Assembly: GCF_027172205.1 (NCBI RefSeq)
Contig: NC_070618.1
Coordinates: 12,084,538-12,148,537 of the forward strand
DNA from: Podarcis raffonei
Taxonomy: Eukaryota; Chordata; Lepidosauria; Squamata; Lacertidae
Length of the DNA stretch: 64,000 nucleotides
Reading direction: 5' to 3'
The notes beneath the pieces were generated by a model. The model was not told the DNA's origin, did not search any database, and saw only the letters and a list, made by a program, of their open reading frames with translations. Positions 11,409-23,278 of this stretch are shown piece by piece (positions within the stretch are counted from its first letter, which is position 1; the number at the start of each line of letters is the position of its first letter). The translations under genes were made by a program, and so were the position numbers.

Positions 11409-12270
11409 TGTGACACACATTGTGGTGCTGCATATATTCCAAGTATTATTTAAGGGTTTCTTCTGAATCAAGTACACCAAGTGCACTGCTGACCTCAGTG
11501 GGACCAAACACCTGTACACAAGACTGGAAGAAAGGAAAGGCAAATCCAGATCATGGTAGCCAAGAGGGGCACAAACTGAATCACTGCACACTTGACACAG
11601 CCAGCATGTTGGCTGGAGCTCTCCCATGTCTTGCACTGGGGTTCCACTACAAAAGGGCACACACACATTGCTAAACACATCCTCAGGGACATGCAATAGG
11701 CAGCCACAGATCCCCATCTACTGGATATTTAAGAATCCCACCAAACGCAGCAGCAATGGCTGTGTTCCATTTGATAAATGGGTACAGGAGTCTTGCTCAG
11801 CCAGTGGACAGAATGCAGCCAGTGGATTTTTTCCCTTGTTTCTATAAAAGAAAAAACTGGAGAATCATTTATTAAAAACCTGAGGAAGGTCCGAAATCCC
11901 CCTAGGGTGAGCCAGACCCTTCACAGGACAGTTCTTCTGAGAACAGCCTTGCATTGCTCATGGGGAAAGATGTCTCCCTTAAATCAAGAACGCATGACCC
12001 AAAGTCATGTCTAAGTCAGCTGTGTGGCTGCAGCGCTTGATACTTCTTCCAGTCATTGAAAAGTTGTCAGTAAGGAGTTACACGTTGTTTTTATCAACGG
12101 CCACCCTCAACAAAAGTTCTCTCTTTCACAGTAGTGCCTTTAATGTAGTCCAGACTTTTTGGGAGCTATTGCAGGAAATTCCCCAGGTTCATCATTGCAA
12201 TGTGTTAAACTGAGCCTGATCTCTGGAACTAAAAATAGGTTTCAAGCAATCAGATGAAACAGAAAAGAGT
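11409..12270. other. No recognised feature
   Basis: Open frames here have no recognisable product; some of the sequence may be degraded retroelement. Confidence 0.35.
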
Positions 12271-12275
12271 GCACT

Positions 12276-12281
12276 CTCTCG

Positions 12282-12315
<34 letters not shown>

Positions 12316-12316
12316 G
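12276..12316 (+). repeat. (CT)n(CA)n compound microsatellite
   Basis: A CTCTCTCT run passes directly into CACACACA. Confidence 0.9.
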
Positions 12317-13419
12317 AGCACTCTTTTGCATATAATTAGAATGAACTGGGACAGATGCAGGCTGTCAACCAACTAAGAATGGGGGAGTAAAGACCATATG
12401 GGACAAAGACCTGCGGCAGTTATAAGATGTATGGCCCAAGTGTGCCCAGATGTCAAGACACAGAAATGCGTCCTTTAATTAGCTACATAAACTGAGCTGT
12501 ATCCAAATGTTAGTCATACTCAGAACAGACCCGCTGAGATTGAACGGGCACTGCTAATAACTTAGGTCTATTAATTTCAACGGGTTAACTCTGAGTGGAA
12601 CATAAGTTGGCTACAGCCCAGTTAACCTAACAATTACCAGTGTTGTAGATATGCGCCTAAAGACCTAGATGCTATGCTAAATACAAAGGGACAGGCCCCG
12701 TCCCAATACATGCGCACTGAAAAATAAGTCCCATTGAGTTCAGTGGGATTTATTCCTGGTTAAGCAGGAAAAGGATTGCAGCCCTAGAGAACAAAGTTAC
12801 AAAACTGGAGGAAGAGAAAGTCAAAGCGACGACCAAAGCAAATTAGATGCAAAAACATGCCAACTTGCAACTTTGTTTTGGCTGTCGAAGCATTTCCATT
12901 ATAATTTTAGTGGCCTGTGCAGTTTTTATCCACAGGTGCTAAATATCAAAAGAGGCGGGGGAGAAATCACAGCCATATCGTTCTACTTTCGCTGCTCTGC
13001 TGAAACACAACGAAGCTCCGGCCTCTGGAGCATAAACATAGCAAAAAACAAAACAAAACCCAATCTTTGTTAAATACACTTCACATTAGCATCATCATCA
13101 TTTACATTCCCAGTAATCTTTACAACAAGCCTGCGAGGTAGGGCAGTTCTAAACTCATGCTTCGGGGGTAGGGATGGTCAAACACAGAACAGCTTGCAGA
13201 ACAGAGCTTAGAATTTAGCAGGAAACTTCAAAGCAGGGGACCTCTGTACTATTTCAAAACAGGTCTCTCGTCCTCAGGTGAGCTCAGGTGGTGGTGCTCA
13301 TGGTTCCAAGCCCCACCCCCCTACGCCCCTCTTTTTCCTCACAACAACCCTGGAAAGAAAGCCAGCCTAAACACGACCGCCTTCTCCACTATACCCAGAT
13401 GTCTTAGAGGAGCAGGGAT

Positions 13420-14480
13420 TTGAGCTATGACTTTCCCCCCAGCCTAAGTAAACCGCGCTCCCCACCCTGGGAATGGAACTCGCCTGAAGACGCCGGCGCG
13501 GTTGCCAACAGAACCCCCGACAGCTTCCAAAGCACCCCAGAAATGCGTAAAAGCGCAAGGCGCATCGCCCCATATATTTCCTTTTCTCTCTCATTCATTC
13601 GCTCGCTTACACACACATCAGAAGCAGCGGGAACGGGAGAGGGGTTGGGGGGGAGACGGCTTTGCCTCGGCGGCTCCAAGCAGCGCATAAAGAGGAAACT
13701 GTTCCCAGGCAGCATTTATGTAAGAAAGCAAAACTCAGCCACGGGCGCCTGGCGTTACCAGGGCGCACGAAGAAAGGCGAAGGAATAAGGCGCGGAGCAG
13801 GGCGGGTGGCGGGACTCCCTTACCCCACCGTCGCCTCCTTCCATCTTCCATCTCCCGGCCCTCGTCCGATGAAGCTGCAACAATAGCCCGGAGTGGGTGG
13901 GTGGTCGCGTGGGGAGGGGGCTGCCTCGCCTCCCTCGCCGACGATCCCTTTGTTAGAGGCGGAGAAAGAGGGAAGCACGCCGAGGCAGGAGCGCCCGGCA
14001 GCCGAGGGTGATGCGCGGGGATTGCAACTGCTGCTCCTGCCGGCGGCCGGGAGGCGGGCATGTGCCGGGGGGGGGGGGAGAGACGGGGACCCGCGCGCGC
14101 GCGCGCGCGCTCCTCTCACGCGGCGAGGGGGCGGCGGCGGCGAGGAGTCGGCATGACAACGAGGCGGGGGGGGTAGCCGCCCGCAAGAACTTCACGCTGG
14201 GCAAGCGGCAGAAGCTCCTGCACAGGGAGGGAAGGTGAGGCGGTTCTTCTGGGCATGTGCAAAGCCCTCCGCCTCGCTCCGGTGGTGCCTCCAAGCGGCT
14301 GCACATGTGCAGTGCGGGGCAATGAAGCCGCCGGGGGAGGTTCCTTTGCCCGCACTTTGGCCGCCTGCTGAGAAAGCGCAGCTGTTCTGGCTGCCGCTGG
14401 GTCTGGCTTCGCTGAGAGGCGAAGCGAGGTCGAGGTTGGTTCGGGCGGTTCGGGTTGATGAACGGTTAAGGCTGCATTAA
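13420..14480. promoter_or_regulatory. CpG island without an assigned gene
   Basis: About 1 kb of very GC- and CpG-rich DNA includes an alternating CG run at 14092-14110 and a G run near 14070. It is the largest island in the window, so a promoter is likely. Candidates are the plus-strand NHL-repeat gene, 15 kb downstream, or an unidentified minus-strand gene at 3.4-6.5 kb. A plus-strand open frame from ATG 14011 to a GTGAGG donor at 14235 ends in KNFTLGKRQKLLHREG, which looks more protein-like than its surroundings, but I cannot connect it to any exon. Confidence 0.55.
14011..14234 (+). CDS. Weak candidate first coding exon inside the CpG island
   Basis: The frame is open from ATG 14011 to a good donor (AAG/GTGAGG). 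The first 50 codons are low-complexity Arg/Gly/Ala, as expected by chance in GC-rich DNA, but the last 18 (ending LGKRQKLLHREG) have a balanced composition. It would end in phase 2 and does not join directly to the NHL exon at 29299, so an intermediate exon would be needed. It could equally be 5' UTR. Confidence 0.2.
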
Positions 14481-14799
14481 AATAAAAAAACCACACACAC
14501 ACAGACAAGTTTTATCCTAATATCTCCAAGGCGGCAGGCGAACGTGCAGCCAGGAATTTATTTAATGTTTTGATTTTGATTTGTTTTTTAATATATTTTT
14601 TATTAAATTGTCAGTTTTACAATTTAAAGTACACTCATTTTTACATCCTTAAAATATCAATGGCTATACTGGATTGTTTCGTTTCTGCAAAATGTGCAGG
14701 GATTTATGATATGTAAAATGAACCATGAAAAGAAGGGAAGGCGTTGATATTTAATGTTTTGATTTTGTGTGTCCAGGATCATAATTATTCGACCCCCGA

Positions 14800-14955
14800 G
14801 ACAGCTCTGTATAAGGGAAGTTTGTTTAATGTTTAATTATGTTTTTATATATGTTGGAGGCCGTACAAAATGGCTGGGGGCAACCCAGTCAGATGGGTGG
14901 GGTGTGAATAGTAAAATATATTATTATTAATAATGATAATAATAATAATAATACA
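14800..14955 (+). mobile_element. L2-like LINE 3' end fragment with (AAT)n tail
   Basis: Diverged UTR words (GGCTGGGGGCAACCCAGTCA, GGGTGGGGTGTGAATA) lead into an ATT/AAT repeat, the plus-strand version of the 10.9-kb copy. Confidence 0.6.
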
Positions 14956-16092
14956 TAGGGTGTCCCTATTTTCATCAGAGAAGTGTTGAAGGGTAGGCAG
15001 TCTGCAACAAAGGAGAATAACCAGGAATCTTTTATATCCCATTGGTATCCACTGGAATGTGATTCCAACCGATGCCCTGAATAAGCAGAGCCAGCCCTAC
15101 TGTTGGGCAAAGTGAGATGTGGTGCTACAAGCAGAGATTACGGAAGATTGTTAAAGAAACAGCAAATGATTTAGGCTGCCATCCTATACTGTACTCCTAT
15201 ACCTGGGAGTAATCCCCAGTGAACAATGGGACTTTTGAGCAGACATGTATAATCAAATTGTGCAGTTAGTTTATTACACTTTTCCCGCCGTTTGGACTTC
15301 CTGCCTTGGCCTGTCTCTGTTTGGAAAGATCTAAGCTTTCCCCTCCCTCTGTGACATTTAGTGCCTTCTGTATCAAAAAAGAAATAAGCGCAACAGATTT
15401 GCAACAGATGAGCCAACGAAGGTAGCAGCAGTGCAGTCGTACGCCACAGGGAAGGAGAGTCATCAGCTTGTTGACACAAGTGTGACTCACTCTTACAGGC
15501 TCTAAGTATAAGAAAGACAAAAATTAATCTATGTCACATTTGTGCACAGCTATATTCTACATGCTCTCTCACTTACCTTCTCTTCTCTGTGTGTGTACTG
15601 TATTTATGTATATCTGTGCTTACGTGTCTATACAGCCAGCCATACTGACCCACTGAGCCACAGGAGGGATCATTTCATTTCCCAGGGAAGGCCACCTTGT
15701 AATTTCATTTTTGCTTTCTGCACTCACACTTTCAAATAAAATTAATAACATGAAAGTGCACATCATAAATTGTTGTTTTGTTGTTGGTCCTATATTCAGT
15801 TTATTCCCTGCCCTCACCAACAAAAGCCATGGTAGTTGAAAGTTGCCTATAACCAGTGTCGTGAGCAAAACCAGTCCATTAAATAACAAGAATGAAACTG
15901 AAAGTCATGTGGTTTTAAACACATATCGGTTTCTTTTCCTTCCCTTTCTGGATTCTAGCATTTCAAACAACACTCTTTCCACAGAGGGCAGAACAATTCT
16001 TCAAAGAACACGAGGGACTTTATCCGCTTATCAAGCACATTATTTCAGGCTATGGGTGGTAATGATATTAACAGAATACTGACCAAGAGCCA
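14956..16092. other. No recognised feature
   Basis: No convincing gene or repeat in this 1.1 kb. Confidence 0.4.
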
Positions 16093-16275
16093 AGAGTGAT
16101 GGACTTAAGAGACTTGGGTTCAAATCCCCACTCAGCCAAGAAGATCACTGGGTGACCTTGAGCTAGTCATTGCCTCACAACTTAACCTATCTCCAACCTA
16201 ACCTACCTCATAGCGTTGTTGTGGAGGGGAGAAACCTGAGGTCCTTGGAAGAAGAATAGGATATAAACAATGCTA
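16093..16275 (+). repeat. MIR-like tRNA-derived SINE
   Basis: Contains GGGTTCAAATCCCCACTCAG, then GGTGACCTTGAGCTAGTC and a CTACCTCATAG block in the order seen in the minus-strand copies. Confidence 0.65.
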
Positions 16276-16649
16276 TTGTTTTCTTGCTATACATCACAAA
16301 GCGCACAATCTGTTACGTCACTTTAGTGCCAACCAAGCTATGACAAGATCAACATCTAACTGCAATGCGAGGTATTAAGATGAATAAAAATGAATGGGTT
16401 TATTTATTAATATTTATGTAAACATTACATAAACATTGAGCCTGGGGAAAGTCGTTATCAATAGTGTAAATAAATAAATGCCACTAAATAACAATTACAT
16501 CGCGATGATGTCATTAAAAATGCTGTCAACGTTGCTTCAGACAATTTATCTGTGTTCTTATTATCAATACATCTGTAGTTTAAAATATTCAGAAAAAGGA
16601 AAGTGTATATCTTTTTCAGGCTTAGTCAATCTATAAAAACATAGAAGGG

Positions 16650-17150
16650 AAAGAAAGACAGTGTGGTGTAATGGCTAGAGTGCTGCTTTATGACCAGAGA
16701 GACCAACTCACCCGCGGGCAGACAGTAAGCTATCTGCAGTCTTGTATGGTGAACATTAATCCTGCTTTGCATTCACAGAGTCAACATGGAGGTTAGACCG
16801 TGTCCAATCTTTACCAAGCTTTTGTTCTGATTGCAGGGAAGTTGGACGACAGTGAGCACGCAACCTGAATTCTGGCTGAATTTCTTGTGCAATTTCTCAA
16901 TCACTCATCCATACCACACTTTTCAGTGCATTTCCCCATAACTTTTCAAACTGCAGAATATCTGTTTTTTTATTTATTTAAAAAGCGGGTCTGTTACACC
17001 AGGGCAATAGAGCATCTTCACATACTTCAATTGCACAGTCCCAAATTTCAAGTGTGCCCTTGAATCTGCTGCAAAGTGCTGACAGTCAGGACTCAGCCCT
17101 ATACAAACATGTCACATGATCTATCAGTGGACCTGGAAAAACCTTTCCAT
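16650..17150. repeat. Dispersed repeats: SINE head followed by an unclassified repeat
   Basis: A SINE-like head (TGTGGTGTAATGGCTAGAGT) ends near 16735. The following sequence shares TTTTGTTCTGATT-type words with 26840-26990 and appears to be a second interspersed family. Confidence 0.4.
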
Positions 17151-17652
17151 TCCCAATTTACTGAAGTAGCCAGTTGGTTGGTTTGATTTTTAGGGCCTTG
17201 TTTCTTCTGCAAAAGTCAGGAAGTATTCCAGTTTCAGATCTCTCTAGGTGGAGCCCAAAGAGATACACCAGTTCAGAGAAGCCAGGTGAGAGCATTGTGC
17301 CTCCAGGGCAAAGTTTTGAAGCACAGGGTGGGGCCGGCCTGCTCCTCCGTTTACACGTCTTGCTGCTAGCCTCCAGCCGCAAGTTAGCCAGCTGCACACG
17401 GAGAGTGGCGTGACGAGCTGATCTGGAAATCTTACTGTACGGAAAGACATATGGTTTGAATTTGGCTGGAGACGGCATGTTGCAGAGTATCACAGCACGT
17501 GATGGCCTGATCAGCGAGTTTTGCAGATGAATGAACAGCGCTGGAAAGAAAAGTATTGGGCTGCAGTACAGGGCAGGGGGCAGGCAGAGGGGAGCAGAAT
17601 ATCTGGCTTGCCTTATATCATAGAAGCTAGATAATCATCAACTTCAACATCA

Positions 17653-18663
17653 CAGTGGTACCTTGGTTCTCAAACTTAATCCATTTTGCAAGTCTGTTCC
17701 AAAACCAAGGCATGCTTTCCCATAGAATGTAATGCAAAACGGATTAATCCAGACTTTTAAAAACAATCCCTCAAACAGCAATTTAACATGAATTTTACTA
17801 TCTTACGAGAGCACTGATCCATAAAATGAAAGCAATAAACAATGTAGAAAGGTAAAGGGACCCCTGACCATTAGGTCCAGTCGTGGACGACTCTGGGGTT
17901 GTGGCGCTCATCTCGATTTATTGGCCGAGGGAGCCGGCATACAGCTTCCGGGTCATGTGGCCAGCATGACTAAGTTGCTTCTAGTGAACCAGAGCAGTGC
18001 ACGGAAATGCCGTTTACCTTCCCGCCGGAGTGGTACCTATTTATCTACTTGCACTTTGACGTGCTTTTGAACTGCTAGGTTGGCAGGAGCAGGGACCGAG
18101 CAACGGGAGCTCACCCCGTTGCAGAGAATCGAACCGCTGACCTTCTGATAGGAAAGCCCTAGGCTCTGTGGTTTAACCCACAGCACCACCCACATCCTAA
18201 TAAGCAATGTACTGTACTATAAAATAAATAAAACAGTATTGTAGATGATAAAAATTAAAATTAAAAAAAAAATCTTACCTGCACTGATGATAGTCATTGT
18301 TTGGATGGGGGGCTTTTATCCATTTCCATGGTCATACAATCAATCAGTAGCTGAACTGGGATCCACACAGTCACAAAAACTGAAAAAGCCTCAAAACAAA
18401 AAACGCGAAATAAATAGCAAAAACAAAAGCACCAAATATAAGCTCCAAATATCACCTCAGAACACTGCAATCAGAACTGGAAGGCTTGAATTACAATTTG
18501 GGGAAGCAAATTAGCAGTGCAACAGGAAACACAGGGGGACTCAAAACGGAGCACGTTCAGCTTCTGAAAAAAAAGTTCAAAAACAAAAACACCTTCCGGT
18601 TTTGCAGCGTTCGGGTTCCAAGTTGTTCGTGAACTAAGCTCTTCGAAAACCGAGGTACCACTG
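17653..18663. mobile_element. Tigger/pogo-like MITE with nested SINE
   Basis: Starts CAGTGGTACCTTGGTTCTCA and ends AAAACCGAGGTACCACTG, TA-flanked on the right. Without the nested SINE at 17849-18197 it is about 660 bp, longer than the 215-250 bp copies elsewhere. Confidence 0.75.
17849..18197 (-). mobile_element. Sauria-type SINE nested in the Tigger-like MITE
   Basis: Full-length minus-strand copy. The near-perfect direct repeat AATAAaCAATGTA / AATAAgCAATGTA flanks it, so it inserted after the MITE. Confidence 0.9.
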
Positions 18664-18664
18664 T

Positions 18665-18780
18665 ATGTTATTTATTAAATTTACATCCTGCCCAGCTCTC
18701 CTAGGAGCCCAGGGTAGCCAACACCCAAAAGTTAAAACCATACCATTAAAATAAACTAAAAGCGAAATTTAAACATCTAA
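18665..18780 (-). mobile_element. LINE 3' end fragment
   Basis: TTTACATCCTGCCCAGCTCT, then GGAGCCCAGGGTAGCC and a run of AAAGTTAAAACC words are typical of a LINE 3' UTR in reverse orientation. Confidence 0.45.
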
Positions 18781-18782
18781 AG

Positions 18783-18905
18783 GCAATGGAGTAGTAGTGC
18801 TCAGAGTGCTGGACCTGAGAGACCAGGGGCTATCGAGCATTGCAGGGGCTTGGACTAGATGACCCCTTAGGTCCCATCCAGCTCTACAATTTTATGATTT
18901 TATGA
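18783..18905 (+). repeat. tRNA-derived SINE with TATGATTTTATGA-type tail
   Basis: GGACTAGATGACCCCTTAGG, CCAGCTCTACAA and a degenerate TCTATGAT tail match the better copies near 30.6, 33.0 and 40.1 kb. Confidence 0.65.
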
Positions 18906-19064
18906 GCATGTTGATGCCTCCCTCTTGTTTCCCAGTGGACCCATCTGTGATACAATCCTGCCAGCAGCACTCACCTGCTGAGTTTGCTACTAGAAGGCAC
19001 AAATGCATGATGCCACAGATTGGAGGCAGGGCTGAGACTGGGAGAGCTGCGTTCATGGTAAGTT

Positions 19065-19709
19065 CAAAGAAGAAGAAGAAGAAGAGGAGGAGGAGGAGGA
19101 GGAGGAGGAAGAGGAGGAGGAGTTTGGATTTGATATCCCACTTTATCACTACCCTAAGAAGTCTCAAAGGGGACGTGGGTGGCGCTGTGGGTTAAACCAC
19201 AGAGCCTAGGACTTGCCGATCGGAAGGTTCCGGTTCGAATCCCCACACCAGGGTGAGCTCCCGTTGCTCGGTCCCTGCTCCTGCCAACCTAGCAGTTCGA
19301 AAGCATGTCAAAACGCAAGTAGATAAATAGGTACTGCTCTGGCAGGAAGGTAAACAGCGTTTCCGTGCGCTGCGCTGGTTCACCAGAAGCGGCTCAGTCA
19401 TGCTGGCCACATGACCCGGAAGCTGTACGCCAGCTCCCTCGGCCAATAAAGCGAGATGAGTGCCACAACCCCAGAGTCAGTCATGACTTTACCTTTACCT
19501 TTAAGGAGTCTCAAAGCAGCTCACAATCTTCTTTCACTTCCTCCCCCACAACAAACACTCTGTGAGGTGAGTGAGGCTGAGAGACTTCAGAGAAGCGTGA
19601 CTGGCCCAAGGTCACCCAGCAGCTGCATGTGGAGGAGCAGGGAATCAAACCCGGTTCATCAGATTACGAGTCCACCGTTCTTAACCACTACACCACACTG
19701 ACTCTCACT
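19065..19709 (-). repeat. MIR-like SINE split by a nested Sauria SINE
   Basis: Minus-strand copy with A box (GTGGTTAAGAACGG) and B box (GGTTTGATTCCC) at the right and a CTT/CCT microsatellite tail (19068-19122) at the left. It is interrupted at 19170-19502. Confidence 0.8.
19170..19502 (+). mobile_element. Sauria-type SINE nested in a MIR-like SINE
   Basis: Full length. The target-site duplication AAGAAGTCTCAAAG / AAGGAGTCTCAAAG (19156-19169, 19503-19516) proves insertion into the older SINE. Confidence 0.93.
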
Positions 19710-19805
19710 GAAAGCAAGGTAAGAGATGTACTAGAAACCTCCAGGTTCCTAGTCTAGTCCAGTAAACCACCAAGGAAAACCCTGGTGCATATATTTGAGT
19801 TGTCA

Positions 19806-20075
19806 CGGGCGGGGATAGGCTGGATGCCCGAGTTCCTTACAATTCCTGGATCTAACAAGGACCCAGTTACTGGAATAGCCAGACAAGTTTCTTGGTGATC
19901 ACCCCTTAAGCATGGGTTGTTAAGGTAACAAAGCAACTGGCTCTGCGCCAGGTGACAAATGGGTGGGGCCCCCTCCCTCAGCTAGCTGGCAATTAGAAAG
20001 ACAAAGTTGAGAGTTGAGGTGTATGTGAAGTCAAAGCTAGAAGCAAGACAGCAGGCTGGGAAGGCAGAGAGTCAG
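19806..20075 (+). repeat. LTR-like dispersed repeat (fossil)
   Basis: A block beginning TGTCACGGGC shares about 270 bp, in reverse orientation, with 31970-32269: AATTCCTGGATC, GTAACAAAG and AGCTAGCTGG occur in the same order. A TGT start and copy number above one suggest an LTR. The right boundary is not clear and the copy is old. Confidence 0.5.
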
Positions 20076-21145
20076 AGCCATGCCTGATTTCTGCAGGAAC
20101 CCAAGGTTGTGGCTAGGGCAGAAGCAAGGCCCTCTTGGGGTCTTAACGCTATGAAGCCCTCCATTGTAGTTTCAGGTTGTATACTCCCAGAATCTCGCAC
20201 CATTCAGAGACTGGGGTGGTGCACAACAATATTTTGCATTCTGTTCCGAAACAGCATGAGGAGGGGGAAGGGATATAAGCACAAGCTACAAGGTTTGTTG
20301 GCTGCCATCCTTTTTCTGACTGCTTATAACATGTCAAGCTGTCAGATTGTTACCATCATCCTGTCTCTACTCCAAACCTCTGTGGTGGAGTACTGGCAAG
20401 GCAGAATGGACTGTACCACTTCAAACTGCAGATAGGGAAAGTACAATATTTCGAATCTTTCTCGTGTGCAAAATTCTCTGCGTATAGAAAGCTTGCCCAA
20501 CAGAAAATTATCATTAAGCAACAACGGCATACCCTTGCTAACTTTCTGTGTGTGTCATCTTGGGCGATAAAGCAGTCTCAAACGGCTTTGTTTCAGCAAG
20601 GAAAGAAGTAATCCCCACCGCAGGTCTGTAGAACTTTCTGCCCCCATCACGTTTTAGTGAAGCTTTATGAATTCCAGAAGGTAACGCTGTTAGCACATTC
20701 TTCTGGAATTTGACTGCTAGCTCAGGGTTTTATTACAAATCCCATGATACACGGTTCTGGCAGCATTAGGGAGCCAGCATTCTGTGTAAAGGTCAGAGTT
20801 TCATTACACAGGAGCTAAGGCACAATTAGGGTTGCCACTTTTGGCCGGGCAAAATACAAGACAGGTTGTGCAGGGAACTGGGGAGCTAAAAATGACTTTA
20901 CCTGGTGCAGAAACAGCTTCAAAGCCCACTCGCCACCAATGAGCCAACACACCACCACCTTTGCAACAAAGAAGTTTGGGGGCAAGTGCCCTCACATTTT
21001 AGCTGCTACGCTGCGGTCAGTGATTTATTTTTCTTCCATTCTTTCTCTTCGGCCAGCTGCCCTTCCTCCTCGTTGCCTATGCAAACTCTCCACCAGACTG
21101 AATGGATCAGGCCTGTGCAAAGCGCAAAGGCCTTCTTTCTCTCTC

Positions 21146-21474
21146 TGAAATATAGTCGGAGTTGAGAGTGGATTTCATGCTCTTTATTCAGCTCATAGTG
21201 GTGAGGAGGAATGGAAGTTCCCCCAGAATGTCTGCTTTATTTACACAATGGGCCCCACGTGATTGGCTAATTCCCGGATTCACCTGTAGGCCAGTCAGGA
21301 TGCAGAGTCACTTCTACCTGGAGCTGGATTGGGTGGCTCCTGTGGACCAATCAGACTGCTGCATTCTGGATCCTATTGTTCTAGGACCAATCAGACTGCT
21401 GCATTCTGAATCCTATTGTTCTAGGACCAGTCAGACTTCTGCATTTTGGATCCTATTCAACTCAGTACATAACA
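21146..21474 (-). mobile_element. Solo LTR, retrovirus-like (fossil)
   Basis: On the minus strand it runs TGTTATGTACTGAG to TATATTTCA. A perfect 5-bp duplication CTCTC (21141-21145 and 21475-21479) flanks it. It contains an AATAAA near the downstream end and about three tandem 42-bp units (GACCAATCAGACTGCTGCAT) near the upstream end. No internal viral part is present. Confidence 0.8.
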
Positions 21475-21999
21475 CTCTCTTTGATTTCCCCCCCACCTCT
21501 TCCCACCCCTCACGTTTTTCTAGGGACAGGAGGCAACCCCAGGCACAATGCACTCTACTGAAACATAGGGTTTGCTGAATGGGAGCATGCTGGAATCAAC
21601 TCTTATCTCAGGACAAGTAAATATCTGGCTTTCCTCACCCCCAAAGCCTACCCAGCCTGGTCTTCTCCCAATGTTTGGTACTATGACTCCTATTAGTTCA
21701 GCCAGCATGGCAAATAGTTGGTGGTGCTGGAAGTTGTAGCCCCAGAACAACTGGAAGGCTTCAGGTTCAGAAAGGCTAAATGTGCCAGTAAGTGACTGAA
21801 TCCCACCTCTGAAATAGCCACAGTCCAGAAGTGTCCTATATTAAATACTACCTTAGTATCTAAGAGTTCATTTCCTTGACTTCCATCTTCGTTTCTCTTA
21901 TGTAGCACATTTCGTAATGGATCAAAGCGTTGCACAGACGTTGCCTCACTCATCATCACACTATCCTTGTAAAGTAGGCCTAATAACAACAATAGCAAT

Positions 22000-22345
22000 A
22001 TTTTTATGATTTATACCCCGCCCATCTGGCTGGGTTTCCCCAGCCACTCTGGGGGGCTTCCAGCACATATAAAAACATAATAAAAGTCCAAACATAAAAA
22101 ACTTCCTGATACAGGGCTGCCTTCAGATGTCTTCTAAAAGTTGTGTAGTTATCTCCTTGACACCTGATGGGAAGCAATTCTACAGGGAGGGCGCCATTGC
22201 CGAGAAGGTGCTCTGCCTGGTTCCCTGTAACTTCACACCTCGCAGTGAGGGAACTGCCAGTAGGCCCTTGGAGCAGGACTTCAGTGTCTGAGCTGGACTA
22301 TGGGGGTGGAGATGCTCCTTCAGGTATACTGGGCCAAGACCATTT
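22000..22345 (-). mobile_element. L2-like LINE 3' end
   Basis: Minus strand encodes GPVYLKEHLHPHS and related words and has the GGCTGGGGAAACCCAGCCAG UTR motif, as in the 10.9-kb copy. Confidence 0.8.
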
Positions 22346-23019
22346 ATATCTACGTATAACAGGTAGAGAGGGCAGAGCTGGCAAGCCAATAACTTGTCTA
22401 AGGCCATCCAAAGCAGTCACAGCCGAGATACCCGCTATAATACCCCAGCTACATGCAGCAACCAGAAAGGAGCCATTTTCTTCGTCGTCTGTCTGAAATG
22501 GCACATTGCCGTTTCCTTTCAAATAGCAGGAGCTCAAGAAACCAGAACAAAGAGCTGCGTTGAACAGACGGGAATATCCTGTTGCATGGTGATATTGGAG
22601 ATCGTTCTCTTGGGTATGAAGCTATAGGAACAGAAGCTGCGGTTGGATCTCAGCTACAACTGCGCTATATCCAGGAGCTAAGTAAGTCTATCTTGTTTTA
22701 TTAAGATGGCTCAAAAAGTCATTCCCCCGGCACTTTGCAGGAGTCACAGGGGTAGCTGTAGAACTGGGGTGCTTAGAGGTGGTGCAAATTTCCTTCAGGA
22801 CGACTTATTGCTGAAGTCGAAGACAAAAGGGGTCAAAGGATGATAGTCTTAGAAGTGGATCTCCTGTAAAGTGTTTTGGCCATAATTGCAGCCTTCAGCT
22901 GAATGATGGATTTCTTTAACTGCATGGATGTCTCTAGCAAAAATATTATTGATGATGATGATGATGATGAAATATCTGGCTTTCTCTGTTACATGTGCTT
23001 TGGAAATAAAGGCAAAATA

Positions 23020-23278
23020 ACGTATTTTTTGCTCTATAAGACTCACTTTTTCCCTCCTAAAAAGTAAGGGGAAATGTGTGTGCATCTTATGGAGCATATG
23101 CAGGCTGCACAGCTATCCCAGAAGCCAGAACAACAAGAGGGATTGCTGCTTTCACTGCGCAGCAATCCCTCTTGCTGTTCTGGCTTCTGAGATTCAGAAT
23201 ATTTTTTTTCTTGTTTTCCTCCTCCAAAAACTAGGTGCATCTTGTGGTCTGGTGCATTTTATAGAGTGAAAAATATGG
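23020..23278. mobile_element. CCGTATT-type DNA transposon with internal hairpin
   Basis: Nearly collinear with the element at 2737-2995, including the central GCCAGAACAnCAAGAGGGAT hairpin. Ends are slightly degraded, with TA on both sides. Confidence 0.75.

Noticed and set aside
13735-14508. Several long overlapping frames on both strands
   Set aside because: GC-rich CpG-island DNA has few stop codons. The products are low-complexity Ala/Pro/Arg/Gly, apart from the 3' end of one plus-strand frame, which is listed at low confidence.
17158-17475. Minus-strand open frame beginning MPSPAKFKPYVFPYSK
   Set aside because: About 105 codons with no recognisable domain, no splice context and no poly(A) signal; it could arise by chance or from an old retroposed sequence.
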